DNA from: Pithys albifrons albifrons
Lineage: Eukaryota > Chordata > Aves > Passeriformes > Thamnophilidae
Reading direction: 5' to 3'
DNA length: 64,000 nt
Assembly: GCF_047495875.1 (NCBI RefSeq)
Contig: NC_092463.1
Coordinates: 22,991,224 to 23,055,223 of the forward strand
The position numbers and the translations under genes were made by a program. Position 1 is the first letter of the stretch; the number at the start of each line of letters is the position of its first letter. A model generated the notes under the pieces. The model saw only the letters and a program-made list of their open reading frames with translations. It had not been told where the DNA came from and did no database searches. Below are positions 40,745-53,420 of this stretch, piece by piece.

Positions 40745-43700
40745 TTACAAAGGCAGAAGTTCAGCACAAGTCTCTAATTCTGCCTCTGTGACACAGGGAG
40801 AGCATCCCCTTTCCACCCTGGTCTGGGATCCTTCCAAAGATGGAACTGTATCTGCTTCCACTGTGGTCTGGGATTGTTGCAAAGGAGGAACTGTTGTATA
40901 GGGCTTCAGTCCTGCTTTTTCAATAAACTGTGAGAAAGTGAGGGCATCTGCTTTCTTTCCTGTTCGGGACTTTCTCTCTAGGAACAGTCCCATGTTGTCT
41001 CTGTACGGGAGGGCAATGGATCTGTTGAAGAGAGGCTCCTCAATCCCCAGCAACTTGCGCACATGTCGTGACAATTCCTGAAATACAAGACAAAATACGA
41101 GAAATTCTCCTGTCATAGGACAACAGCAAAAACCACTCATTCTGTGTCAAAGCAAGAAAAACCATTGAATATCTGAATTTTGGAACAGTTTCATGCTTGA
41201 AGTTGCAACACAAGAGGGATCTGAACCCATAAGCCTTGTGTGATATATTAAAAGCAGAACAATTTCCCTTCTCTCCAGATTTACTGTGGGTATTGGCATC
41301 ACATCTGTTCTTAGTGGCATAAATAGCTCTGCTTTTCTCTTTGCACTTGAAGAACAAAAAAGTTATGGGTGAATGAGCTGTAATCTCTCCTGCTTAATGC
41401 AAAATCATTGCTGTTCCTCAAGTTACAGTGTCAGCAACAGTCTATACACAGGGGTGGAAACTAATTAGCAATAAGTCATATTGCTCATTAAGAAAATGAT
41501 GAGTGAGTGACTGGCTGCCTGAGCCAGCTAGACTTGGAACTGTCAGTGAACAGAGCCTTGCCATTATTTTTGAAATCGCTTCTGAGAATGTAACCATCTG
41601 ATTTGACTGAAGCTTCAAAATACAATTCACAAGATTTCACTAATCTTTCATAGTACTTGCTCAAAACCTACTCCTTAGCTTTGGCTTGATTCTGAAGAAT
41701 AGTACTCTACTTTGTGTGATAACAAAAGAACACCAGACTGCCATCTTCTGTGGGTTTTATATTTAAAATACCAGTACAGTGGGATTGAAACCAGCAATAA
41801 TATCATTCGTCCATTCTGCATTGCTTCCACCCAATTAGCTGTGCAGTTCTCTACCAAACTGCCATTTCTCCTAAACCACAAAGATTTTCTGTCTCACTGA
41901 CCTGATGTTATCACTTTTATTTCTATAGTAACTAAAAACGTTTCAGCTGCTCGTGGCCTTTTGTCTGTATTTCTTACCAGGAAGTTACAGCCTTAACTTT
42001 TCACCTGCTCTAGTGCCCACTTCCTAAAAACTCAAACTGAAAGGGTCACATCATGCAGAGCTCTGCACACTTGGATTCTATCACAGAAAAGTTCTTTAAA
42101 ACACAAATAACTAGCAAGATAGGGCATGACCTTCAAGAATATGTAGGTTCCACTCAAGTCTGTGAGATGTTCCCAATTTACTTGCAAGCTTTGGAAAACA
42201 TTACAGAGCCAGTCTCATTTCCAAGCTTGCTGCAGCATGCTTATCCTGAGGAATTTCAGTTCCCCCAGGAAGAAGGTTACAGATGATATCTTTAACTCAT
42301 GGCTTAGTATTTCTCAGCAGATGAATTACCACCATATGTAATCCCTATATCCCAATACAAGGGTGAGCCTTACAAAGGCTATAAAGTTCTTGCCACCTTT
42401 GGTAAGCACAAATGACTGTAATGGCCCTATCTGTACCAGAAATATTCTTCAAGGGCTGCTGTCTGAAAACCTTACTGTTGTAAATTGATGCCTTCCTCTC
42501 AAAGCAGCAGGCAAAGTCATTGCACTAGTCAGTGTTTTTTGGTGGCATATCTAATTTCAAACGGGATTGTGTAGCCAGGCAGAATGGTGGCGAAAATTGC
42601 ATTTTGGTGCTCTAGAATAAAACAAACCACGTTAATGCTCTAGTCGTTGGACCATGAAGATTTTTCTCTCTTCTGGGTTATTTGAACTTCTACCTGTGTC
42701 TTCTGGGGAAAGTAACATCAAATTATGATACAAAACAGATGATTTGTCTCGTAAATGAGGTTTCCATTAGGGAAGGGAAGGAGGGTAATGAAATTTAAGC
42801 CAACTTGTTGATTTTCTGATCCTTTAGGAAGCTTTGGAAGGCCATACTGTAGCCCTCAAATTCAGTTCTTAACTATCAGTGTTTGTTAAAGAAAATATGT
42901 AGATGTGAAAAGAAAATGACCAAAACAAGGAAATAAAAACAAGGGCCCTTCTGCTGCTTGAGATCAGTGGCTCAATTGTTGCAGGTCATATCTGACTAGA
43001 TTTTCAGAAATTCTACAGCTCAGTAAGCAGAAAATCACTAAAATTCTGAGGGATATCTATGAAAGGTGTGTCCATCTTGCTAAGCAATTTTATGAGGCCA
43101 GAGGAGAAACATAGGCTTAAAGAAAGGCTAAGCACTCCTGCTACACTTTTGGTGCCCCAGAGAGGAAACCCTAGATCTGCAGTCAACTAAAGATTTGTAC
43201 TTGAAAAGACTAAAGATGTGACTGTTTGGTTGAACACATTTGGTTGTCCAGTTCCAGGCTCAGTGTTTGACTCAGCGATCTGCCTGGACAGGCAGGCCCT
43301 GGCCCAGCCTGTTTGTCAGTGGTGAGAGTCAGCGCTGGGCTCCGGGGGGCCTGAGGATGCTCCGGGACCCGCCGGGCCCACCTGCATGTGGCCGAAGTCC
43401 GTGACGCCCATGGCTGGCAGGTTGGAGCAATTCGCGAGGATGAGGCGGCGCCCAGTGATGCCGTTGGCTCTGATGCATTCCTGGGCAGGGAAGCGGAGGG
43501 AAAGGTGGGTCGCCCTGTACCACCGCCCCTCTTGCCGCTCACACACGCTGGCACACCGCACACGCACATACACACACGCACACCCATATACACGCAGAGT
43601 TCAGAGCCACCGGCCCAGGCGGCGCGGGGCGCGGGGGTATCCCCACACCTCGTACTGGGGAAAACCGAGCTGCGCCACCCACTCAGCCACCTCCTCGGCA

Positions 43701-43786
43701 CTCCAGGTCAGGAAGGGGCAGGCGGCCCGCGGCGCTCCCTCGGGCTCCGGCCCCTCGACCCCTGGGCGCGCCCCCCCCGACTCCAT
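40745..43786 (-). CDS. SAMD15: SAMD15, SAM-domain protein (short avian form)
   Basis: Three coding exons on the minus strand: 43649-43786, 43382-43480 and 40745-41077 (TAA). All junctions are in phase 0, giving 189 aa. The N-terminal ~20 residues are Gly/Pro/Glu-rich. The SAM domain runs from FLTWSAEEVAEWVAQLGFPQYE through ECIRANGITGRRLILANCSNL to ELSRHVRKLLGIEEPLF. The tail has FSQFIEKAGLKPYTTVPPL. SAM domains mediate protein-protein oligomerisation; the function of SAMD15 is poorly known. The human protein is far longer (about 670 aa by memory) because of a large N-terminal extension absent here. The start was chosen as the first ATG before the SAM domain; an upstream in-frame extension without ATG is open. 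The gene is head to head with TMED8, and an RFX-type X-box lies 38 bases upstream of the ATG. Confidence 0.88.
43553..43597. repeat. CA-rich microsatellite
   Basis: Degenerate CACACG/CACATA tract in SAMD15 intron 1 (ACACACGCACACCC and similar). Confidence 0.7.
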
Positions 43787-44116
43787 CCCCAGGCCTCCAC
43801 TGGACGCGTTCTTCCGGGGCCCCGTTACCACGGTAACCGCCACTTCCTGGAGGCGCACCCGGCTCTCCCTTCCGCCACCTGTCAGCCTGCAAGGCCGCCG
43901 GTGCCCCACCGCTCCGCACAACTAGATGCTGACGGGCTGGGTTGGCGGGCGGGGAGGCTGAGGGGTGAGCACCAGGCCGCCACTATCTCTCTCCTGGCTC
44001 GCACGCACCCGCCCGGCTGTTTCCCTTCCGCCCCCTTCGCTCGGGTGTTTCCTCCCTGCGCTCGGGTATTTCCGCCGCCGCGCTCGGGTGTTTCCGCCCC
44101 CCGCCGAGCCGTGCCC
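43787..44116. promoter_or_regulatory. Divergent CpG promoter of SAMD15 and TMED8
   Basis: The two ATGs are 330 bases apart, head to head, in CpG-rich sequence. It contains a perfect RFX X-box palindrome at 43824-43837. On the TMED8 side, 44038-44098 carries three copies of CGCTCGGGTRTTTCC, the last two followed by GCC. No TATA box is seen. Confidence 0.8.
43824..43837. promoter_or_regulatory. RFX X-box palindrome
   Basis: GTTACCACGGTAAC: 6-bp inverted arms GTTACC/GGTAAC with a 2-bp spacer, fitting the X-box pattern (GTTRCCatGGYAAC) bound by RFX factors. It sits 38-51 bases upstream of the SAMD15 ATG, a typical distance for ciliary and testis genes. Confidence 0.8.
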
Positions 44117-47100
44117 ATGGCGGAGGCGCTCTCCGCCGCTCGTTCCCGCTCTCAGACCTCGGGCGGCGGCACCGCGCCGCGGGGTCCCGCAGGTACGGGC
44201 TGGGCAGGGGAGGGGGCAGCCCGGGGGTGTGTTTTAGCGTTGGCGGTACGGGGAGAGTGCCGCGAGTTTCCTTTCCGTGGTGGGTTCTCTTGCTCCTCCC
44301 GGAGGAGCCGGCTGTCCGCGATGGCAGCTCTGCCGGGTGGCACTGTGGGCTCCGGGCGTGCTGCGGTGCCCGGCTCACCTGCGCGGGCTGCCCGGCTCAC
44401 CTGCGCGGGCTGCCCGGCTCACCTGCGCGGGCTGCCCGGCTCACCTGCGCGGGCTGCCCGGCTCACCTGCGCGGGCTGCCCGGCTCACCTGCGCGGGCTG
44501 CCCGGCTCACCTGCGCGGGCTGCCCGGCTCACCTGCGCGGGCTGCCCGGCTCACCTGCGCGGGCTGCCCGGCCCTGCAGCAGCAGCGCGCGGCGTTTCTC
44601 CCCCGGGGTGGGAAGGGCGAGGGTGGAGGAGGTCTGTGTGCTCTCCCCGGTGACACAGACCCCGTCCGGCTGAGCGGGGCTGCCCCCCGTGCCATCTGTG
44701 CCGCGGGCAGGGCCCCGGCGCTGCAGGTGCCCCCCAGCTCCGGCCGCCTCTAGGAACGGTGGCGGCTCCAGGGGCAGCATCGGCGGCCGGCAGGGACCGG
44801 AACTTCTCCGTGGTCAGCTCGCTGCCTTAATGCGATCGGAGAGTAGGGCTGTGGAGTGCGTACCGCTGTCGTGCGGGGACGGAGCTTTCCCCGAGTTCGG
44901 GAGACTCGGGGGAGACCAGGAGCCATCTTTATAGACAGTCCTTTTAGCAGTGACCTGGGAATTTGAATCTCGCCAGTGCCTTGTGGGAACCGCTGCGTGA
45001 TTGCTTTTTCCAGGGCTTTGTCAGCTCAGTTTTACATGATGAAATTTAGCCTTGTTGTGTCCATATAAAGCTAGGATTGGTGGTTGCTAAGTAAATCCTG
45101 CTTCTGAGAATGGTTCTGCACCAATAACATGCATAGGTTTTTGTTCTTCCTTTCCTAGGGTTGAGGCAATTAAAAATCTTTATTTTGCAAGCTGCTAGAT
45201 ACAGGTCAGAACATGAAAAACTGGTTGGCACAGCTCTTCATTCCACAGCCGTGTGACCTTGTCAATGTTTGAGTGCTGGCGGCAGTTTTGCCTCCCATCA
45301 GTGTGTTATAAACACCAACATTTATTTCACTTTCTCTTATATTCTGTTTGTTGGTAGAAAATGAAGACTCAGCTCAAAAGACAGAGCCTGCAGATCAGCT
45401 AGTTGATTCTTTGGAGTCCAGTACTTCGCAGAGCGGGTAGGAAAATTTTTGTGTGTTGTGGCCCACATGCATGACAGTCTGTTTCCCCCTGTGACCTCTC
45501 TGTATGGCAGTTTGTTCTGTGAAGGTAAAAAGGGACTGGAGACTGAATTGTCTGCTTTGGGACAGAAAATACCAGAATGAGTATGAGAGAGCCTGTTCTT
45601 ACAAGGCCTTAAGTTTGTTTTAAAGCTTATGAGGTGTAGTTCACAGCTCAGCTGTTCAAATCACAAAGTCGTTCTGTTTGAAAGGAACTCTGCAAGGTTT
45701 TGTAGTACATTGTAAGAGCTAATACACTTTCAGTGGGAAATTTTGTGTATCTTGTCTGAAGGATACCTTAACAGTTGAGCATTCCCACTGTCTATAATTC
45801 TGGTGGAGGCTGTGCAAGAAAACACCTTTTACTGTTTTCTTGAGAATGTTTTGGCTTTTTTCTTCATTTTTTGTTTTCTGTGTCATTCCATTAATGCTGC
45901 TGATCAACCCTGCTATCAGATGTTTGCCATGTTGGTATCTGTTGGGCATGTGGTGTTTGTGGCCAAGTAATTTCATTGGTTATAAGCACTAAAACTATGC
46001 AGTGGAGTTTCATTTACCATTATATATTCATTGCACAGGATACGTTTTCAGAAATGTCTGAATTAATTACAGTAGGTGAACCACAGCCTCACTGGAAAAG
46101 ATGGGGGGAAAATCCAGGAAAGAAAAGCTACAACAAACTACCCTGCTTATTAAAGCTGTAGTTTGATACCAACTTGGCTTGGTGCTGATGACATATGTAT
46201 CAGCCTGCCTGAATCTAAATGAGTTCTTTCATCTCTCTATAATGTCCTCTATTTTTATTTGGAGAGATCCATACAGATGTGAGCAAAATGGCTAAAGTAG
46301 ATAATGGATACTTGTGGACATTATCTAATAAATTTGTCTTAAGTTAGATTTGAAAGGGATGGAGATGGTCCAGAAGGGTTGTATGAGGAGGAATCAGCTG
46401 AATGGTATTGTAAGTCTGCTTGTAAAGCTTGTGTAGCTCTTCCTAGTCTGTCAGTGAGACTCCAGTGGTGTCTGGAGGAAGACATTTCCAAGCTCTTAGC
46501 TCCTATGTTGAGGGATATGTGTGCATCTATGGTAGCAAGTGACCAAATAGCCCTTGTAGGTGTGTCTGTGCAGCTCATAAACTAAAGGGCAAATAGACTG
46601 GAAAATGATGGTGAGAATTCTTCCTTAACAAATTATTCCCTCCAAGTGTCCCTTTTTCTTATCTTGTCCATCTGTTGCCATTTTCTGATCCTGAAATTCA
46701 GCTCATTTGAGTTGTACTTACAGGCATTCTGGTCTATCATGCCAGTTCTAGCAAAGGAAATCACACTGTTGAGAGAATTTAAGTGAAACATGACTTTGTT
46801 TCTGTACTGGCATGGGAGTAAAGATTTGGAAACAGGAGCTACATTTGCCCTGTTCAAGTCTTCTCTGTGGATGCAGGAAGGAACGTGTCTGAATTGAGCC
46901 ATGTGGAGTTTTGGGGGCTTTTTTTAACTATTCCAAATTATACTAAAAGTGTACTTCTTTGCTAATGAGAATATTTCTCTTTTCTGAAAGGAGACATTTG
47001 AGGAATGTGTACATTCTCCATTACTGCTTTGTTCTCATGTTTCCTATCCTGTAGACTAAAGCAATTGACATTGGTTTTATAGTGCTGTGAGAAGGCTTTG

Positions 47101-50100
47101 CTTTTCAGAAGGACAACTGTTTCTGTTCTTATTAATACTAGATTGCTTCTCATGTAAATTTCACATATGTAATGAGAGCATTACTGAGGACACTGTTGGC
47201 ATCTGTCTAAGTTCATTTGGGATGATGTCTTTCCAGCTATAGAAAACATGCAGCATTTTTTTCAATATAATTTAGAAGAAAACCCTCAACTGTGAATAAA
47301 TGCCAAAGATGTTTCCTCTCTTGCCCATTTTTTCCTGCTATGTACCTTTCTTTTTATTTTAACATGTCCATTTTCTATTGTTACAGTGCAGTGCTTGGGC
47401 CTCTTTGCTATTCTTGTGCTGCCATTGTATGTCTTACGGCTTACTTATCTGTGGAGTGTGTCTGGATATGGCAGAGAGACACCTGGATGCTCCCTGTATC
47501 TGTTGAGGTTGCTAATAGGAAAGGCATAACGGGCTACATAAACAGATGGCATTCTCAGGATAGCTGTCAAAACTGTTTTGAATTCTTTCATGGATCAGTT
47601 GACCTTTGATGGAATATGTAGATGTCATGCAGTAGCTGGCATAAAATAAATTGTCCTTTCTCGGGCAGAAAAGTTGCTGCTGATGTCTGCCCTGCGTTGG
47701 TGAGCTAGCATACTGTGGGGTGAGTACAGTGAATTTCTGCCATCTAAAGGACAGTAAATGTGGAGTATCCCACTGAAGTTGCTCCCTCTGGCTCACATGG
47801 AAGATAGTCATGCAGAGGTGGCAGGACTGGGGTGTCAGGGGTTCTTTGTGCAGTTGGCAGGTGCTGACCATAGAAGCTTGTTTCCTTCAGTTCATTTGAA
47901 TTTGAGTTCCAGAGCGGAGTGATTCCTCTGCTTGCTGTGCCCTGGGTGTAGGTGCTCAGTTGTAGTGTTCTCTTCCTCCAAAAGGTCACAGATTGGGTCA
48001 CACCTGAGTGCAGGCACGACAGAGGATTCCAAGAAAGAAGCTGACTCTTTGGAGGACCAGGAAGTGGCTGAACTAGAAGAGAAGCTGCCTGACCAAATCA
48101 ATTCCCTCAAACAGGTAGATGAATGTTTCTTATGTGTGAAAGCAAGGACAGAGGTGCCATGACAGCTCTCCCACCCTACTGCTGTACTTATGGCTATGGG
48201 ACTGAGGCTCTCAGGGTTATGTTGAGATAAAAGTAGTATTAACATAGATTTGGTTACATTTTTTTCTATACGTTAGTGGGAGGTCTTATTAGTCTGATTT
48301 GCAAAACCCCTCCTCTCCTCCTTTCAGTTTTTTGCTCTTTAAAGCTTCAAGGTAATTTTCACGTTCTGCCTCTTATCTGGTCCTTCTGGCAGTTTTGTGG
48401 AAGAGGGAACTGAAAGTCTTTTGCTGCTTCTTGTTAGCAGCCAGTTTTTTTGCATTACAGATAGGGTTAGGAAAACTGTGCAAGTGACACCCAGCTCAGG
48501 ACCTGTAAGTTTGCATATGTGAGGAGAGAGGCCCTAGTAAGCCAGATGGACTTTTAACTAAGATGCAGCAATGACAGTTTGATTGTGGCTGTAGTCTAGA
48601 TGCACACAGAGGTGAAAGGCTCTCCCTTTGGTTGTGTCTTAGAAATTCTTTCCAAGAGAGTTAGCTAAATCTATAAAGCTGTTGCTTTGTTGAGGGGTGA
48701 CAATGAACTCTGAAGCAGATGCAAAGATGTGCCTGCCCAGGGACTCTCAGGGGGTATGTAATTTGTGGGACTAATGCAGCATTTGATTTCAAAGTTCATG
48801 ATGTTGATGCTGTGGGGGAAGCAATGCTGAAAGGTGTCTCAGAGCCAGCTGGTTCCTTTACACTAATAGAAGCTTCTGCAGGTCTGACTTGATATCATAA
48901 AGATGCTTGAATTACTAATAAGTTGTTTCAAATCCAGCCAGAGACTTTTTTAACCAGAATGGTCTTTGTGACAATATTTCTTATGTGCTTTGTGCAGGAA
49001 GGTTTTGTTCGGGTAACCAACTACCATGTACCTCAGGGAGTAGGGGACATAGTCATGATTCAGTCAGATCACACTGGTGCTGTGGATATCCTTTCAGCTG
49101 AGCTGGAGACTGCAGACCTCCTTGGGGAGCAGAGGAAAGGTGAGTCCTGAAGGCAAAACACTTGAGTAATTTTTTAAGTGCCTGGGTAGAGAAAAGCAGA
49201 GATTGTCCTGGAGATACTTCTAATTCCTGCTGGAAATCTGGGCTTCTGGCTAGGGAGTGTAAAAACTTCACATCCAGGGCTTCTGGGAGAGGCCCCAGAA
49301 TGCAAAGGCCTTATCAGAAATAGCTTCACTGTTTTCAGATAATGGTTTGTCACTAGTGAAAAGTTAGGTGAGCCCATGATCTTTTCCCTTGTTTTAGTTC
49401 AGCCTCCCGCTCTGGCTGCACCTACCATGTGGACCACTGAGAAGATGAAGGAATTCAAAGCCAAGATGGGAAAGGAGAAGAATGGCCGGATGGTGGTGAA
49501 GCGAGGCGAGGTGGTGACAGTCCGTGTGCCAACCCACCCTGATGGGAAATGCATTTGTTGGGAGTTTGCTACGGATGACTATGACATTGGGTTTGGAGTC
49601 TATTTTGACTGGACCACAGTTACTAGCACAGCCATTACTGTTCAGGTCAGTGAATCCAGTGATGAGGAAGACGAAGAAGAGGACGAGGAAACTGAAGGTT
49701 AGTGCAGCTCTTATAAAGGTTAATTTGTGGTGCTTATTGCCATGCTGCTGAGAGTGTCTGTTAGATGCTATAATTTCCATCTACTTTATTTACTCAATCC
49801 ATTTGCTATCTCTGCAGCCTTTTGGGTTCTCAGTTAGAAAGCATTCAGCCCTTCCTACTTCAGCATATATCAATGGCTGTCCTTTCCAAGATCATTCTTA
49901 AAATTGAGGCACATGGAAAAATAAAATCAGAATTCACTCAGTCAACTTCTTGCTGATAAAAAGATTAAAGTCTCCAATTTTATCCTGACTATTTTTCTTA
50001 GACTCTGACTGATAAATTTCTGGTGGAGTGGAGGCAAAAAGATTTTGTTTCTGGGTTGGTTTTTTTTGTTCATTTAGTTGTTGGGTTTTTGTTGTTTTCT

Positions 50101-50907
50101 CTTTTTTCCTCAGTACATCAGTAATTCCTTCTGACTTCATTTAAAAGGATTGCTACCTGTGTCTTTGTACTTGTGAAACACACAGCAATGTTGCCTGTTC
50201 TGTGACTTCTGTGTGTGTGTGACCAGTGTAGCTGGGGGGTTGGTGTCTGAATCTTGCAGGCCCTCCAAAGAGGATTAGGTTCCTGTGTGAGGAAACCTCT
50301 TGGAGAAGTGAATTGAGGACAACGTTATAGATAAGAGCTTACCTGCCTTTCTTTCGCTGCAAGGCTGTATCACTGGACTGCTGTTTTGTGTGTAAAAGCA
50401 GTGAGGTGTCTAAAAGGTAAGTTCAGGGCAGGGAGACTGGGCTAATGGGCAAGTGAATACTGTCCCATCAGTATTCCCAAGAGAACTGGCTCTTGGTATG
50501 TCCTTTGTTGTGATAAGGAAGACTGGACTTTGTGGGAATTACTTGCAGAAAGGTCAGAGGCGACACTATGGGACACTTCCCTATAGCTGCATGTGTGTGC
50601 TGCATTCTTGTCTCGTTGATCCGTTTTCTGGACTACATAGTGGCTTAACAGTTTCTGGCCTACTTACTTGTCTCCTCTCTCCCATTCAGGACTTTCCCCT
50701 GCTGGTGATGTGGAAAGGGGCTCCAAAAGTTATCTGCGGATCCGCTATGGAGAGATCATGCCTGTGTATCGGAGGAACAGCCATCGGGAGGTGCAGGCAG
50801 GCAGCCATGAGTACCCAGGCGAGGGCATCTACCTGCTGAAATTTGATAACTCGTACTCTCTCCTCCGCAATAAGACTCTGTTCTTTCATGTCTATTACAC
50901 GAGCTGA
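44117..50907 (+). CDS. TMED8: TMED8, GOLD-domain protein
   Basis: Six coding exons: 44117-44192, 45358-45436, 47985-48114, 48998-49139, 49398-49697 and 50690-50907 (TGA). Phases agree, giving 314 aa (human about 325). The N-terminal third is polar and Ser/Glu-rich. Exon 4 has [20 protein letters not shown]. Exons 4-6 encode the GOLD beta-sandwich: [52 protein letters not shown], an acidic loop ([12 protein letters not shown]), then [20 protein letters not shown] and FFHVYYTS. Despite its name, no signal peptide or transmembrane segment is visible, unlike true p24/TMED cargo receptors. GOLD domains bind proteins or lipids in Golgi and secretory traffic. Intron 1 contains a 22-bp minisatellite. 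The frame is intact. Confidence 0.96.
44372..44569. repeat. 22-bp minisatellite, 9 units, TMED8 intron 1
   Basis: Nine head-to-tail copies of a 22-bp GC-rich unit (GGCTCACCTG followed by CGCGGGCTGCCC) with no difference between units that I can see. It starts about 180 bases inside TMED8 intron 1. Each unit contains a CACCTG E-box and two to three CpGs. Because 22 is not a multiple of 3, it is open in several frames as an artefact. Confidence 0.97.
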
Positions 50908-51252
50908 AGAAAAGGGAAGGGGCAGGGATGGCAGGCAGGTAATGGTGAGTGTAGCAGGTTGCCACCCAGCCCTGGTACCGCCTGATGGGCACTGCTGTGT
51001 GACAGAACCAAGGCACAATTCTGGCTCTTCTTCAGACGTGAACTGATTTCTCCCCACAACCTTCTTCCCCACTGTCCCAGGGGAGAAAGGTAGTTGTGAC
51101 TGCCTGGTTGATCCCAGGCAGCCGCTCTTTTCTCTAAAACTTTGGGAGTTCAGCTCTGTGCAGGCATTGAGCTGGGCCTTCACATCACAGCTGGTAATTG
51201 CCCAGGAGCCAGGTTCAGGTGGTTGTGGTTCTGATCTGTTGTGCTGGTATGA

Positions 51253-51258
51253 AATAAA
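51253..51258 (+). promoter_or_regulatory. TMED8: TMED8 proximal poly(A) signal
   Basis: AATAAA in TATGAAATAAACTG, 346 bases after the TMED8 stop. Another AATAAA in TTCAAATAAACTTTTTAC lies near 59322 and could terminate a much longer 3' UTR or an unrelated transcript. Confidence 0.6.
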
Positions 51259-52669
51259 CTGAAAATAGTCTGTTAACTATATAATGAATAACTTTTCCAA
51301 CTCTCCTGCATCTGCATCACTAGAGGGCAGCTGTCAGCTGCAATGAGCCAAAAGCACAGCTGGCTTGTCACTTAGCTGGGGTAACCTCTTCACCCACCAC
51401 CACTATAGTCACCAGCAGTCAGTGTTTCCTTTACTCATGCGAGTGGGTGGAGGTGCAGCTGGCCAGCAGCAGGTCATGCTCCAGTGGCTTGGCAGTGCTA
51501 CAAAAGGTGAACCCCAAATGGCAGTCAGACCTTGTGTTTAAACAGGGTGCACTCCTAGTAGTCCATAGGAAGGTTTTCCTACAAATTAATAATTGGATGT
51601 TCTGTCTGTTGATTCTGGGGATATGTGGATGAGTAAAATTTTAGTGACCACCAAAAGTTTTTCCTCTAATCCACATATGAAGCAGGAGAAATTACTTACT
51701 GCCCTGTGCTAAATAAATACCAAATGGTTGGCATACAACCAATAAATACACAGTAAATATGTCTTAGTAGCAGCATGTTGGTCCACTCGTATTGCAACCA
51801 TATGTAGCAAGGAAAAGGCTCCTCAGAGAAACGTAGCTTGTCAGCTGCTATTGCTTTTGCAAAGATATTGTTAGGAAGTTCTTGCCATTTTTGGTGACTA
51901 GTGATGGTACTAGTGATCACCTTCTGCTCAAGTAGTGGCAGAGTTGAACAATGAAGAAGTTAATCCATCAGTGATAAATTTTAAAAGATATTTATCTGTA
52001 ATTGTTGTTTATTTTAATACTTTTAAGTTGAAGTTATTGTCTTTTGTAAGAATACTGCTATATTTACATTTTGATACCTCTTTGCAAAGACACAAAATGG
52101 CTGTTTGCATGGTGATACTAATAGAGTTCTGAGTTTTATTTTTAAATTGTCCAGGTAAAGCACCTCTACTTGGTCCATTTCTTCCGTTGAGAGGGAATTA
52201 TGGACAAAATTACTTTGGGGTAGTTAAAGCCAAGGATTTTGCCCTCATGGGAGGGCTGCGTATTTCCTGCTAAGGCTATATTGTAATGCTGTGCGATTTG
52301 CTCCATATTCAAGCTCTTTTAACTATCTCTGCTTACTTATTCACTGTTTCAGAGCTCTTAATAGGTCAAAATGGTAAGAGAAATAGTCAGACAACAGTAG
52401 AGCAACCCAAGCTGGGAGCAGGAGCAGTGGAAATGCAAAGAGCCACTGTGCTCCAAACAGTGCTTTGTCAGTGAGCAGGTAAGGAGCAGAGTTGGTCAGG
52501 GTAAGGAAAAGAGTTGGAGCAGCTTGGAGAGGGCTATTCCTTTCGTCTTTTGTCTATCAAGTTCCTTGATGTTACAGATGGAGTGATGCTCTTCACTTGT
52601 AACACAGAAGTAGCAGCATGTTTGTTGATATAAACCAGTGATTGAACAACATTTCAGAGTTTGTGTGTT

Positions 52670-53390
52670 GTGTGTATAGACTAGGGAATGAGAGGGTGGA
52701 GAGCTGCACTGCAGAAAGAGACCTGAGAGTCCTGGTCAATGGCCAGTTGAACATAAGTCAGCAGTGCCCTGGCAGCCAGGAGGGCCAGCCCTGTCCTGGG
52801 GGGGCATCAGGCACAGCATCACCAGCCGGTTGAGGGAGGGGATTGTCCCGTTCTGTTCTGCACTTGGGGCAGCTTCAGCTCAAGTCCTCTGTGCAGTTTT
52901 GGATGCCACAATATAAAAAAGACATTAAGCCATGAGAGAATGTCTGAAGAAGGGCCACAAGGATAGTGAAGGGTCTGGAGGGTTAGCCATATGGCGAGCA
53001 ACTGAGGTCCCATGGCTTGTTCAGCCTGGAGAGAATCACAGTGTGGTCTTCAGCGTCCTTATGAGAGGAAGTGGAGGGGTAGGTACTTATCTCTTCACTC
53101 TCCTGACCAGTGATAGGACTACAGGAAATGGCATGAAGCTGAGTCAGGGGAGGTTTAGATTGGGTATCAGGAAAAGGTTTTTCACCCGGGGGTGGTTGGG
53201 CACTGGAACAGGCTCCCCAGGCAAGTGGTCACAACACCAAGCCTGTGTGAGTTCAAGAAGCATTTGGACAACACTCTTGGGCACCTGGTGTTATTCTTGG
53301 TGCCTCCTGCATAAGTCCAGGAGTTGCGCTTGATACTGATGGGTCCCTTCCAACTCAGCATATTGTATGATTCTATGATTCTGTGAACCT
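52670..53390 (+). mobile_element. CR1 LINE 3' fragment
   Basis: ORF2 end in pieces: [37 protein letters not shown], then MKLSQGRFRLGIRKRFFTRG. The 3' end is GGGTCCCTTCCAACTCAGCA with terminal GATTCTATGATTCTGTGAAC. About 0.7 kb, frameshifted, plus orientation. The 5S pseudogene begins about 30 bases after its end. Confidence 0.9.
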
Positions 53391-53420
53391 TTTCTACCAA
53401 GTTACTGGGAAATAAAGGCA

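Noticed and set aside
44372..44569. CRISPR-like array
   Set aside because: Units are contiguous with no spacers, and the context is a vertebrate intron; it is a minisatellite.
43388..44653. 421-codon plus-strand open frame, the longest in the window
   Set aside because: It runs antisense through SAMD15 exons 1-2, across the promoter, through TMED8 exon 1 and into the minisatellite. Only 44117-44192 is coding.
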